Assembly (NCBI GenBank): GCA_016874235.1
Contig: VGUJ01000001.1
Span: 186,001-250,000 of the forward strand
Reading direction: 5' to 3'
Source of the DNA: Gammaproteobacteria bacterium
GTDB lineage: Bacteria; Pseudomonadota; Gammaproteobacteria; Steroidobacterales; Steroidobacteraceae
Length of the DNA: 64,000 nucleotides
Shown here: positions 1 through 7,738 of the stretch, in pieces
Layout of the letters: every line of letters starts with the position of its first letter
Position numbering within the stretch: position 1 is the stretch's first letter
Notes under the pieces: generated by a model
The model's input: the letters and a program-made list of their open reading frames with translations, nothing else
Databases searched by the model: none
Told to the model about the DNA's origin: nothing
Program-made: the position numbers and the translations under genes

Positions 1-310
1 CTGACGAGAGTGCAGGTTCGGTTCGAAGCGGATCGGCGACCAAGTCGACTTGAAGGACCGTCCCTTCGACGGCAAGACCTTCTACGAGCCCACGGCGATC
101 GAGAGAGGAGAGATACGCGATGCTTCGATTGCGATCGATCTGGATGTCCTCTGCACTGGCATTCAGAGGCAGTGTGGAGCAGGCGCCGGGCGACCGGACG
201 CTGAGATCGCGGAACTGCCCCCCGAAGGACATGAACTCCAAGGTGAACAGACCGACGACGAGCACCAATGCGCCTACAACGGTCAGCGTTCTTTTTTGCC
301 ATTTTTTCAC
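1..310 (-). CDS. Arylesterase/SMP-30-like protein, N-terminal part (cut by window edge)
   Basis: Only the first ~103 residues are present; the gene continues past the left edge. The GTG at 310 is the only sensible start I see. It is followed by a lysine/arginine-rich stretch and one hydrophobic helix (about residues 9-24), giving a signal anchor. The next part contains SAEDIQIDRN and AYLSSLDRRG, which resemble the first beta-propeller blade of paraoxonase/arylesterase-like calcium-dependent lactonases. It lies about 58 bp downstream of the FAD hydroxylase gene on the same strand and is probably the last visible gene of the 1-4121 operon, where lactone or ester hydrolysis would fit. The family call rests on this short segment and is moderate. 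Confidence 0.5.
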   Translation of the reverse strand, partial: MKKWQKRTLTVVGALVLVVGLFTLEFMSFGGQFRDLSVRSPGACSTLPLNASAEDIQIDRNRSIAYLSSLDRRGLVEGLAVEGTVLQVDLVADPLRTEPALSS

Positions 311-368
311 GTAGCTAAGACCCCCGAAGCACCGTAATGTTCCACTTTGGACGATTGTAGCGCCTTTG

Positions 369-1571
369 TTACTCGATCGACGCCGCGGCTCTCAGTCCCT
401 CGATCATGGCGGTTCGCAAAAGATACTGCCGCGCCCGTTCTGGATCTGCGGCAATCGCACGCATCTCCCTCTGGCGAGCCGTGCGACGACCGGCATCGCT
501 CTCTTCTAAAAGCTCTTTGTTTGCGATGGTTTGCGCTTGGAGGTAACGCTCGGCGACGGTCCGCCGTTGTCGATCGTATCGATCAAGTGGAGCGCTATCA
601 CCATTCTCGATCGCTCTGATCAGATGTCCAGCGAGCGAGTGTGCATCGTGGATACCGAAGTTGAGTCCCATTCCACCGAGGGGATTATTGATATGCGCAG
701 CATCGCCGACGAGCAGAACCCGACCCTTTCGATAGGTGGCCGCGACGCGTTGGTGCACGGCATACAGATTCACGTGTAAGACGCGCCCCGACACGCTCTC
801 CGGCACGAACTCCGCGAGACGGGCAGCGGCGCGCGACCGGTCTAGTAGATCTGCCTCATTCTCATCGGGCCGAGTCGGAAACACGCAGCGCCAAATCCCG
901 CGCCCATCGTCCCCTGGCACCTTGAAAGTTGCGGCCCATTCCACAGGATCCATGGTGTACGAGCTGTAAGCGTACCCCAGAGACTCGAAGTCGAAGGTCG
1001 TTGTGATGACGAGAAAACGTTCCGGCCAGGTAAATCCTTTGAACTCGATGTGCTGACTCTTTCGAACAAGACTTCGACCTCCATCAGCGCCGATGAGATA
1101 GGAGCCTGAAAAGCACTCAGACCGTCCGTCTGTACGAGCGACTCTGACGCGCACGCTCGATTCGTCTTGGGCTACCTCATCCACAGCGGTACCGTGAATG
1201 ATCGTTGCAAGCGGCGAACTTGCTACGCGTCGCTCCATCATCTCGACCAGTTTGTGCTGCTCGCACTGAAGTCGGTAAGGGTAAGGGGTATCGCCTGCGA
1301 GGATCCCGAGATCGAACTCTGCAACGAGTCCCTCACGTCGATCTCGGAACTGCCATCGCGGCGCGATGAGGCCGTTCGAATGCAGGTCGTCGGTAACGCC
1401 GGATGGTGCGAGCATCTCGAGCGTAGGCGGATGATAGGTGGCGGCTCGAGGGTCGGCGTGCGGTTCTACGCTACGTTCGATCACCGTAACGGGAATGCCA
1501 CGCTGAGTCAGAAACAGCGCGGCGGCCATACCGCTCGGCCCGCCTCCAGCGATGAGTACGCGTTCGCTCAT
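369..1571 (-). CDS. FAD-dependent monooxygenase (PHBH/TfdB-type aromatic hydroxylase)
   Basis: A 400-residue class A flavin monooxygenase. The N-terminal GGGPSG (residues 9-14) is the FAD dinucleotide-binding loop, GADGGRS (161-167) the DG motif, and GDAAH (289-293) followed by a glycine-rich segment is the second FAD site that contacts the ribityl chain. The length is right for a single-component NAD(P)H-dependent hydroxylase such as the phenol, salicylate or resorcinol group. It begins 12 bp after the racemase-like gene and is clearly co-transcribed with it. The substrate cannot be read from the sequence. In this context a ring hydroxylation in an aromatic or heteroaromatic degradation route is likely. 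Confidence 0.85.
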   Translation of the reverse strand: MSERVLIAGGGPSGMAAALFLTQRGIPVTVIERSVEPHADPRAATYHPPTLEMLAPSGVTDDLHSNGLIAPRWQFRDRREGLVAEFDLGILAGDTPYPYRLQCEQHKLVEMMERRVASSPLATIIHGTAVDEVAQDESSVRVRVARTDGRSECFSGSYLIGADGGRSLVRKSQHIEFKGFTWPERFLVITTTFDFESLGYAYSSYTMDPVEWAATFKVPGDDGRGIWRCVFPTRPDENEADLLDRSRAAARLAEFVPESVSGRVLHVNLYAVHQRVAATYRKGRVLLVGDAAHINNPLGGMGLNFGIHDAHSLAGHLIRAIENGDSAPLDRYDRQRRTVAERYLQAQTIANKELLEESDAGRRTARQREMRAIAADPERARQYLLRTAMIEGLRAAASIE

Positions 1572-1583
1572 GGCGTCATGTCG

Positions 1584-2327
1584 TCAGAATTCTTCGAGGG
1601 TTCGCCCATAACCCTGAATCCGATCTTCGATACCGCAACGTCGCAGCGCATCCCAATAAGTGATCGCATTGATCGCCAGCACGGGTTTTCGGAAAGTCCG
1701 CTCTGCCTCGGCACAGATGCCGATCGCGGCGAGGTTAGTTCCCACCTGTACGATGGCATCAACGTCATCGCCATTCAGTGCATGCAAAGCATCCACAACT
1801 TGTTGCCGAGTGGTGTGAGCAATCTGCACGGGGGAAGGGCATTTGAGTCCGATGAGTCGCGGAATGGAAAACCCCGCCTCCTCGAAGTATCGTCGAACTT
1901 GCTCATCGCCTCGTGGCTGGTGAGGCGTGAGTACCGCGATCGATTTGGAGCCGAATCTTTGTAATGCTGAAACGGTCGCGGTTGATCCCATCGATACGCC
2001 GACGCCCGCTCGTTCAGCGAGTTCGCGCTGCAACTCGTTCGCAGCAGCAACGCCACCCCAAAAAGCCTCGAGTGCCACACCCATGATCACGTGTGTCGGC
2101 TGGCAGGTCATGACCTGATCGATAGCCGTGCGCATACCATCGCGCATGGCTTGCACGTGTTCCATGAATGCCTGATCGCTGGTGAGCGGTCTTTCTTTAA
2201 TGCTGATACGACCGGTTTGGTTGGTGACTCCGAGAGGCCTCAGCATCTCGGATTCCGGCTGACAACTGGTATTGGTCGAGGGAACGACGAGAGCAATACG
2301 CGCTCGATGGCCGAGTTGATCCGTCAT
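1584..2327 (-). CDS. Maleate isomerase / Asp-Glu racemase superfamily protein, catalytic cysteines apparently absent
   Basis: 247 residues. VPSTNT at 15-20 resembles the substrate-carboxylate loop of maleate cis-trans isomerases and arylmalonate decarboxylases. The second conserved segment, normally a Cys-Thr-Asn-Leu loop, reads VGTNL (195-199), with Gly at 196 where Cys is expected. The first cysteine position falls near Val84 in IMGVALEAF. Both usual catalytic cysteines therefore seem replaced, although Cys205 is close to the second site. The start ATG overlaps the stop of the upstream SDR gene by 4 bp, so the two are translationally coupled. It could be a decarboxylase or hydrolase variant of the fold rather than an isomerase. 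The residue assignment is from memory of the family, not an alignment. Confidence 0.65.
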   Translation of the reverse strand: MTDQLGHRARIALVVPSTNTSCQPESEMLRPLGVTNQTGRISIKERPLTSDQAFMEHVQAMRDGMRTAIDQVMTCQPTHVIMGVALEAFWGGVAAANELQRELAERAGVGVSMGSTATVSALQRFGSKSIAVLTPHQPRGDEQVRRYFEEAGFSIPRLIGLKCPSPVQIAHTTRQQVVDALHALNGDDVDAIVQVGTNLAAIGICAEAERTFRKPVLAINAITYWDALRRCGIEDRIQGYGRTLEEF

Positions 2328-3139
2328 ACGGTGATCGAAGTTCCGGTGAGATGGCTGGACAATGACGATGCGAAGAACGCCACATAGGTCGCGACGTCCT
2401 CTGGTGTAACGAGTTCGCGAACACCCGTTCGCTCAAGGAATGCAGTAGTCGCTTGCTCGGGGGTTACGCCGGTGCGTTCCGCCTCGGCTTTCATCAGGGC
2501 ATCGAGGCGCGGCGAGCGGACGGGGCCAGGATTAACGGCATTGAGGCTGACGCCGAGAGGTTTAAGTTCCGTCGCGAGGCCGCGGACCACGGCGAGCAAG
2601 GCGGCGTTCGCAGCCGCGCCCGGCAGCATACGGGGATCAGGTTTTTCAGCAGAGTTTCCGGCAATGACAACGACACGCCCCCTTTTCGACTGCGCCATAC
2701 GGGCCGTCACAGTACGGAGGATACGTAGAGTACCGAATAGCTTCACTTCGAGATTGCGCTGCCACGCCGCATCATCGAGCTCCCAAAAAATTCCACCTTG
2801 CGAAGCACCTGCCGCCGAGATGAATACGTCGATGCCACCGAGATCTTTCTGGGCGGTTTCGATAGCTCTATCGATCGATTCCTGTTGTCCGAGATCGCAG
2901 TGAGCGATGAGATGAGGATGGCCACTTGTTGAGGCGGGTAAGCCCTCGACTACGTTACGCAGCGAGTCGATATTCCGACCGAGTAGCGCGAGGTGCGCAC
3001 CCTCATCCGCGAGTTTTCGTGCGATGGCGCGACCCAGGGTTCCATTCGCCCCGCAGAGGACGATCCGGTGATCCGAGAGTTGAAGATCCTCGGACACGAG
3101 TTGGTCAGAGACGGTTGCGCGCGATGGCCGCGCCGGCAC
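2324..3139 (-). CDS. Short-chain dehydrogenase/reductase-like protein lacking the Tyr/Lys active-site pair
   Basis: Rossmann-fold SDR. GANGTLG (residues 30-36) is the nucleotide-binding glycine motif, ISAAG (107-111) corresponds to the NNAG strand, and NAVNPGPV (200-207) is the usual C-terminal PG motif. In the helix that normally holds YxxxK the sequence is GAAAN (174-178), so Tyr and Lys are replaced by Gly and Asn. The start is uncertain: the first start at 3139 overlaps the upstream MetE-like gene by 35 bp, while a GTG at 3097 would clear it and still leave a normal N-terminus. The stop overlaps the next gene by 4 bp. It may be a non-classical SDR, a binding protein, or act on a different reaction. 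Confidence 0.75.
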   Translation of the reverse strand: MPARPSRATVSDQLVSEDLQLSDHRIVLCGANGTLGRAIARKLADEGAHLALLGRNIDSLRNVVEGLPASTSGHPHLIAHCDLGQQESIDRAIETAQKDLGGIDVFISAAGASQGGIFWELDDAAWQRNLEVKLFGTLRILRTVTARMAQSKRGRVVVIAGNSAEKPDPRMLPGAAANAALLAVVRGLATELKPLGVSLNAVNPGPVRSPRLDALMKAEAERTGVTPEQATTAFLERTGVRELVTPEDVATYVAFFASSLSSHLTGTSITV

Positions 3140-4121
3140 CCAGCGCGCGTAATTTACCGCGGGCGAGTTCAGCCGAAAGCGGCGCCATACCGCAATTGGT
3201 GCAAGGCAGAAGACGCGACTTCTCGACGTGCTGTGTGGCCTCGAGAATGTTGTGGGCGACTTCTTCAGGGGTCTCGAGTTTGCCTGGCAGCACTCCGATC
3301 GCGCCGACCAATAATTCTTTGTCCGGCAACAGACGCAGCACCTCGTGAGGGACGCGCGACCCTGCGAACTCGAGCGAAACCTGCTTCACGCTACTCTGGT
3401 TGATCCACGGGAAGATCTGTTCGTACTGCCGCCACTGATTGCCGAGTGACGCCTTCCATCGAATGTTCGCTTCGATTCCGTAGCCGTAGCAGATATGCAC
3501 GACCGTGGTCGCTTTGAGCCCCTGCATGGCACGTTCGAGGGCCGGTAGTCCCCAGTCACGAACTTCTTCTAGGAATACGTTGAATGCGGGTTCGTCGAAC
3601 TGGATCACATCGGCGCCGGCCGCTTCGATTTCTCGAGCTTCTGCATTGAGCAGCTCGGCGAAACGCATTGCCATGTCGGCACGTCGGCCGTAGTACCCAT
3701 CGGCGAGGGTGTCGCAGATCGTCATCGGGCCGGGCAACGTGATTTTGAGTCGATGCTCGGTATGGCGACGCATGAATGACGCATCAGCCACATGAACCGG
3801 GCGAGGGCGCGAGAGGGGTCCGGTGACCGTGGGGACATCGGCTTCGTAACGATTGTTACGGATGCCCATCCGTGTCTTGCGATTCCAATCGATTCCCTCG
3901 AGTTGCTCGAGGAAGCCGTGGACAAAGTGGATGCGGAATTGCTCGCCGTCGCCAACGACGTCGATGCCCGCCGCTTCTTGCTCGCGCAGCCATTCGAGCG
4001 CAGAACGCTCTTTGCCTTGCTGCAACTCAGCGTCCTTGAGACGCCACTCGGGCCAGAGTTTTTCAGGTTCGGCCAGCCAGTCCGGCTTGGGAAGGCTGCC
4101 TACGGTCGTGGTGATCAACAC
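3105..4121 (-). CDS. MetE-like (cobalamin-independent methionine synthase C-terminal domain) protein
   Basis: 338 residues forming the C-terminal MetE barrel alone. The N-terminus TTTVGSLPKP is typical of the standalone domain. All four zinc ligands of MetE are recognisable: His209 and Cys211 (VHICYG), Glu251 (LEFAG) and Cys310 (CTNCGM). A DEPAF motif (176-180) matches the substrate-binding region. It is therefore likely to be a zinc enzyme that activates a thiol for methyl or alkyl transfer. It heads the 4121-1 operon with a hydroxylase, an SDR and an isomerase-like protein, so a role in removing a methyl group from a catabolic substrate is as plausible as methionine synthesis. The choice between these is inference. 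Confidence 0.8.
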   Translation of the reverse strand: MLITTTVGSLPKPDWLAEPEKLWPEWRLKDAELQQGKERSALEWLREQEAAGIDVVGDGEQFRIHFVHGFLEQLEGIDWNRKTRMGIRNNRYEADVPTVTGPLSRPRPVHVADASFMRRHTEHRLKITLPGPMTICDTLADGYYGRRADMAMRFAELLNAEAREIEAAGADVIQFDEPAFNVFLEEVRDWGLPALERAMQGLKATTVVHICYGYGIEANIRWKASLGNQWRQYEQIFPWINQSSVKQVSLEFAGSRVPHEVLRLLPDKELLVGAIGVLPGKLETPEEVAHNILEATQHVEKSRLLPCTNCGMAPLSAELARGKLRALGAGAAIARNRL

Positions 4122-4150
4122 CTGCGCATCTTACGACGCTCAACCGTCGT

Positions 4151-4260
4151 CCGGGGTGGAGTGAACCTTTCGGCCCACTCCACCCGGATCATCCTTGGAC
4201 GGGGGTTTCCTTACATCCGGACATCCGTGTCCGGAACGGCGCCCCGGACGGGGACGCCGT
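4151..4260. terminator. Three consecutive hairpins between the fasciclin gene and the MetE-like gene
   Basis: In this 155-bp gap I see three inverted repeats in a row. The first has arms 4155-4163 and 4176-4184 around GTGGAGTG/CACTCCAC. The second is a perfect 8-bp stem TCCGGACA/TGTCCGGA (4216-4223, 4228-4235) with a 4-nt loop. The third is ACGGCG plus CCCC pairing with GGGG and CGCCGT (4236-4260). There is no T-run, so these are not textbook intrinsic terminators. They lie downstream of the fasciclin gene and just upstream of the catabolic operon on the same strand, and could stop or attenuate read-through. Confidence 0.4.
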
Positions 4261-4276
4261 GTCCTTCATGATTCGA

Positions 4277-4759
4277 TCAGTTCGGCAGCAGGACGCTGTC
4301 GATGGCGACGACCACGCCGTTGGTGGCGTTGAAGTCACCCGAAACGCGGGCGCCGTCGACACGGACGCGGCCACGAACGAGCTCGATCTTCACGTCGTCA
4401 CCGGAGACGGTCTTGGCGCTGCGGGTGCGCTTCAGATCGTTCTCCTCGAGGGCCTTTCCCGGCACCACGTGGTTGGTGAGGATCTTGACGAGCTGGTCCT
4501 TGTTCTCGGGACGGAGCAGGGCTTCGAGCTGGCCCGAGGGTAGCTTGGCGAAGGCTTCGTCCGTCGGGGCGAAGATGGTGATTGGGCCGTTGGCCGTCAG
4601 GGCGTCGTTGAGACCGGCCGCTTCGATGGCCTTGGAGAGGGTGCTGAAATTACCCTTTTCCTTCGCGACATCGAGAACGGTCGAGTCGATGGCTTGGGCG
4701 GCAACCGACGCCAGGCCCAAGAGGGCGGCGGCGGCAAAGTTCTTGGCGTTGAAAATCAT
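4277..4759 (-). CDS. Secreted fasciclin (FAS1) domain protein
   Basis: 160 residues. The ATG at 4759 is chosen over a longer TTG start because GGAGGA sits directly upstream and the resulting N-terminus is a clean Sec signal peptide (hydrophobic run, cleavage near AQA, residue 23). The rest is a single FAS1 domain: the first conserved box is near ITIFAPTDEAFAKLP (60-74) and the second is NATNGVVVAIDSVLLP at the C-terminus. Such small periplasmic or secreted FAS1 proteins are adhesion-type or stress-associated, with no known enzymatic role. It is divergently transcribed from the CarH-like regulator and is its most obvious candidate target. Confidence 0.9.
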   Translation of the reverse strand: MIFNAKNFAAAALLGLASVAAQAIDSTVLDVAKEKGNFSTLSKAIEAAGLNDALTANGPITIFAPTDEAFAKLPSGQLEALLRPENKDQLVKILTNHVVPGKALEENDLKRTRSAKTVSGDDVKIELVRGRVRVDGARVSGDFNATNGVVVAIDSVLLPN

Positions 4760-4898
4760 GGCAGTCCTCCGTGGGTTAGCTCTGGGGCGTACCGGATTCC
4801 CTGCGTACGCTGAGTTTCGACATAACAAAGGATGACAGGGGCTGAGGAATCTGTCAAGCTTCTGTACAGGTAGAGGCTATACACGAGATGAACAAATC
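4760..4898. promoter_or_regulatory. Divergent control region, fasciclin gene / CarH-like regulator
   Basis: This 139-bp region separates two diverging genes. It holds a perfect 8-bp palindrome CTGTACAG (4862-4869), the kind of short dyad bound by MerR-family proteins. A TTGACA hexamer reads towards the fasciclin gene (minus strand, 4857 to 4852), but I find no good -10 at 17 bp. On the plus strand CTATACA (about 4877-4883) could be a -10 for the regulator. A tiny in-frame ORF of four codons (ATG at about 4888) ends at the real start. Autoregulation plus control of the fasciclin gene is an inference. Confidence 0.4.
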
Positions 4899-5837
4899 AT
4901 GAACAGGCTTGCGACGATCCCCTCTGCGGGCCAGTTCACGATCAAGGCCGTGTCCCAGGCCACCGGCCTCACCGTCGAGACCCTGAGAGCATGGGAGCGC
5001 CGGTACGAAGTGGTGCGTCCTTCCCGAGATTCTGCGGGCCGACGCACTTATTCCGCTGCAGATGTCGCTCGCCTGCGCCTGCTACGAACGGCGACCGAAC
5101 TTGGCCATACCATCAGTCGGCTTGCCTCTCTTCCTGATGACGAACTCGCAAAGCTGGTGGCCGATTCGGGCGGCCAAGCGCGTCCTGGTCCACCACGTGG
5201 ACAGTCGTACGTCGAGCGCGCCATCGACGCCACCGAGCACTCCGACCCCTCCGGCGTGGAAGAGGTGCTGACTTCTGCGGTCGCCCTGCTGCCCCCAAAC
5301 GAAGTCGTCAATACAGTGCTCGTACCGCTCGTCCGCGAAGTGGGTGAGCGTTGGCACCGCGGCGAGGTGTCGATCGCCCAGGAGCACATGGTCACGGACA
5401 TCGTGCGCCGCTTGATCATCAGCGTGTCGCGCGGATACCTCCGCTCCGACAGCGGCCCCTGCCTGGTGCTTTCCACGCTCTCGGGAGAGCGGCATGAACT
5501 CGGCATCCTGATGTGTAGCTGGCTCGCAGCCACCCGTCGTTTCCGCACACATAATTTAGGAGTCGATGTTCCGCCTGAGGAGCTGGCTCGCTTTGCACTC
5601 GAGGTCGATGCGCGTGCCGTGCTGGTATCGCTCGTCATGCCGGAGAACGAAGTGCCGGCTCTCGATCAATTGCGTGAACTCGCGGAGCAACTCAGCGGCC
5701 GATGCGAAGTATGGGTCGGCGGTTTCGCAGCGCGCTTGGTCACGCCTGAGGAGCTGCCTCCGGGCTGCGTCTTGCTGCCGACCGGCGCCGACTTCGAGCA
5801 GCGACTCGACCTACTCGCCGCACAATACTTTTCCTGA
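4899..5837 (+). CDS. CarH/LitR-like MerR-family transcriptional regulator with a cobalamin-binding light-sensing domain
   Basis: 312 residues. The N-terminal MerR winged helix (about 13-75) has the family pattern FTIKAVSQATGLTVETLRAW. The C-terminal half is a B12-binding helical bundle plus Rossmann domain. Residues that surround adenosylcobalamin in CarH are all recognisable: Trp152-His153, Glu162-His163, and His199 in GERHELG, with the same spacing as in the CarH photoreceptor. In characterised members dark AdoCbl-bound tetramers repress and light releases them. No Shine-Dalgarno sequence is evident. It is a strong candidate for a B12-dependent photoreceptor; the target genes are unknown, with the divergent fasciclin gene the nearest. 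Confidence 0.88.
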   Translation: MNRLATIPSAGQFTIKAVSQATGLTVETLRAWERRYEVVRPSRDSAGRRTYSAADVARLRLLRTATELGHTISRLASLPDDELAKLVADSGGQARPGPPRGQSYVERAIDATEHSDPSGVEEVLTSAVALLPPNEVVNTVLVPLVREVGERWHRGEVSIAQEHMVTDIVRRLIISVSRGYLRSDSGPCLVLSTLSGERHELGILMCSWLAATRRFRTHNLGVDVPPEELARFALEVDARAVLVSLVMPENEVPALDQLRELAEQLSGRCEVWVGGFAARLVTPEELPPGCVLLPTGADFEQRLDLLAAQYFS

Positions 5838-5861
5838 TTCGGGATCTGCTTCGCATCTTCA

Positions 5862-5877
5862 CAATTCTTTTGAATTG
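5862..5877. repeat. Short perfect inverted repeat in the gap before the DUF1800 gene
   Basis: CAATTC-TTTT-GAATTG, a 6-bp stem with a T4 loop, lies between the regulator and the DUF1800 gene, both on the plus strand. It is AT-rich against a GC-rich background. It could be a weak terminator of the regulator gene or a protein-binding dyad for the DUF1800/DUF1501 promoter. Nothing else notable is seen in the 89-bp gap. Confidence 0.3.
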
Positions 5878-5926
5878 AAAGTGTGACCCTTTAGACTCTC
5901 GCTCCGGGCTGCGTTAGATTCGCGTC

Positions 5927-7726
5927 ATGGGGTCTGTTTCTCGTCTTAACGCCTCGGTGCCGCGGCTGTGTGTCGCGGTCGTCCTGCTGCTGCTTTCGTC
6001 GTGTGGCGGGGGCGGGAGTGGGGGCGGATCCTCTACAAATCCTACGAGCGCTGCGCCGGCTCCGCCTCCGATCACCAAGGCCGACGCGTATCGGTTTCTC
6101 AATCAGGCCAGCTTTGGCGCAACTGAAGCAGAAGCATCGCGGCTCATCGCACTCGGAGATTCGAGCAATGGCTATGCTCGTTGGATCGACGCTCAGTTCA
6201 CTCGCGAAACGTCTTTGCTCTTACCGGCGGTTGAGTCGGCTTACCCAGATCCTGTTCCGCAAGGATTCAACGTCGGATCTCTCAACGCCGTTCGTTTAGA
6301 GCGCTGGTTCGCCAATGTTCTTCGGGGTGACGATCAGCTGCGTCAGCGCGTGGCTTTCGCCTTATCCGAGATTTTTGTCGTATCTCAGGTCGGCGCATTA
6401 CTCAATTTGCCCAATGCCACGGCCGATTTTCATGACATGTTGGCTCGGAACGCGTTCGGCAATTACCGAACATTATTGGAGGAGGTGACGTTACATCCGG
6501 CGATGGGCGTTTACCTATCGATGTTGGGTAACCAAAAAGCGGTGGCGGGTACAAATCTTAGGCCCGACGAGAACTACGCTCGCGAAATGATGCAGCTGTT
6601 CAGCATTGGACTTGTACAGCTCAATCTCGACGGGACTGTTCGAACTGATGCGACCGGACAGCCACTACCCACCTATAACCAGGATGTCATCGAGGGGTTT
6701 GCTAAAGTCTTTACGGGCTGGAAGTGGGAATGCCCCTCGACGCTGCCAGCCTGTACCTTCGCCAACACGCGTCCGCAGCTCGCGCCTGTCATCGGCTATA
6801 ACCAAGTGAGGCCGATGCGGCTTTACCCTGAGCAACACGAGACGGGTAGCAAGCTCGTGCTGAGTTATCCCGGCATGGCTCTCGCAAACGCCACCATCCC
6901 GTCAAGCCAAACGGGAGCACAAGATTTGAAAGACGCTTTGGATAACGTCTTCAATCATCCAAACGTTGGCCCGTTCATCTCGAAGCAACTGATTCAAAGG
7001 TTAGTCACCAGTAACCCGTCGCCCGCTTACGTCCAGCGCGTTGCGGAACGATTCAATAACGATGGAAACGGACGCCGTGGAAACCTTGAGGCGGTCGTCC
7101 GGGCAATCCTCCTCGATTCTGAAGCGCGCGCCGCTCCCAGTGGTAATGCAGCCTCTGCAGCGGGCAAACTGAAGGAGCCCTTGTTGCGCTTGACCCAATT
7201 CTGGCGGGCCTACGAGGCGACATCGCGATCCGGAAAGCTGGGCGTGGCCGCGAATTTCACGGGCGGTGTCTCGGCGGTTTTTGGTCAGGCGCAGGGCAGT
7301 GCACCTTCAGTCTTCAATTTTTTCAGTCCGTTTTACGCGCCGCCGGGTGAAATTGCTGATGCGAGGCGAGTGGCTCCCGAGATGCAACTGGCGACTGAGT
7401 ATCTCAACACCCAGATTGCAAACTTTTTCTGGGTACAGGCTCAGAGCCGTACGCATACGGCGACCAACCTTGCTGTCGATACCATGTACATCAATACGGC
7501 GGATGAGTTGTTGGTTGCCGCAGATAGCGAAGCACTGATCAATCGTGTCGCGGACCGGCTGCTCGGCGGATCAACGCAGATATCAAATTCGCTCAAGACG
7601 CAAGCCAAGGCTCAGATTGAAAGAACGTCGGTTCCAGCTACTAACCCCAACACGGCACTTGCGACTCGAACAGCTGATGCGATTTTCTTTGTTGTGACGT
7701 CACCTGAATACACCCTGCAGCGCTGA
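5927..7726 (+). CDS. DUF1800 family lipoprotein
   Basis: 599 residues. The N-terminus has a hydrophobic run ending in LLSSC (lipobox), followed by a Gly/Ser/Pro-rich linker, so it is predicted to be a lipoprotein. The DUF1800 body begins with ADAYRFLNQASFGAT (about 48-62), the hallmark opening, and includes conserved blocks around LRQRVAFALSEIFVVS, NYAREMMQLFSIGL and FTGWKWECP. DUF1800 proteins are large uncharacterised exported proteins that nearly always occur next to a DUF1501 gene, as here (12 bp downstream). No enzymatic activity is established. The pair may be a surface or periplasmic two-protein system. Confidence 0.88.
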   Translation: MGSVSRLNASVPRLCVAVVLLLLSSCGGGGSGGGSSTNPTSAAPAPPPITKADAYRFLNQASFGATEAEASRLIALGDSSNGYARWIDAQFTRETSLLLPAVESAYPDPVPQGFNVGSLNAVRLERWFANVLRGDDQLRQRVAFALSEIFVVSQVGALLNLPNATADFHDMLARNAFGNYRTLLEEVTLHPAMGVYLSMLGNQKAVAGTNLRPDENYAREMMQLFSIGLVQLNLDGTVRTDATGQPLPTYNQDVIEGFAKVFTGWKWECPSTLPACTFANTRPQLAPVIGYNQVRPMRLYPEQHETGSKLVLSYPGMALANATIPSSQTGAQDLKDALDNVFNHPNVGPFISKQLIQRLVTSNPSPAYVQRVAERFNNDGNGRRGNLEAVVRAILLDSEARAAPSGNAASAAGKLKEPLLRLTQFWRAYEATSRSGKLGVAANFTGGVSAVFGQAQGSAPSVFNFFSPFYAPPGEIADARRVAPEMQLATEYLNTQIANFFWVQAQSRTHTATNLAVDTMYINTADELLVAADSEALINRVADRLLGGSTQISNSLKTQAKAQIERTSVPATNPNTALATRTADAIFFVVTSPEYTLQR

Positions 7727-7738
7727 GACCCGGGTGCC

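Noticed and set aside
1167-1964. Long plus-strand open frame (265 codons) antisense to the FAD hydroxylase and racemase-like genes
   Set aside because: It lies across two genes with clear family motifs on the other strand, has no ribosome-binding site and no recognisable domain; it is a GC-rich antisense shadow.
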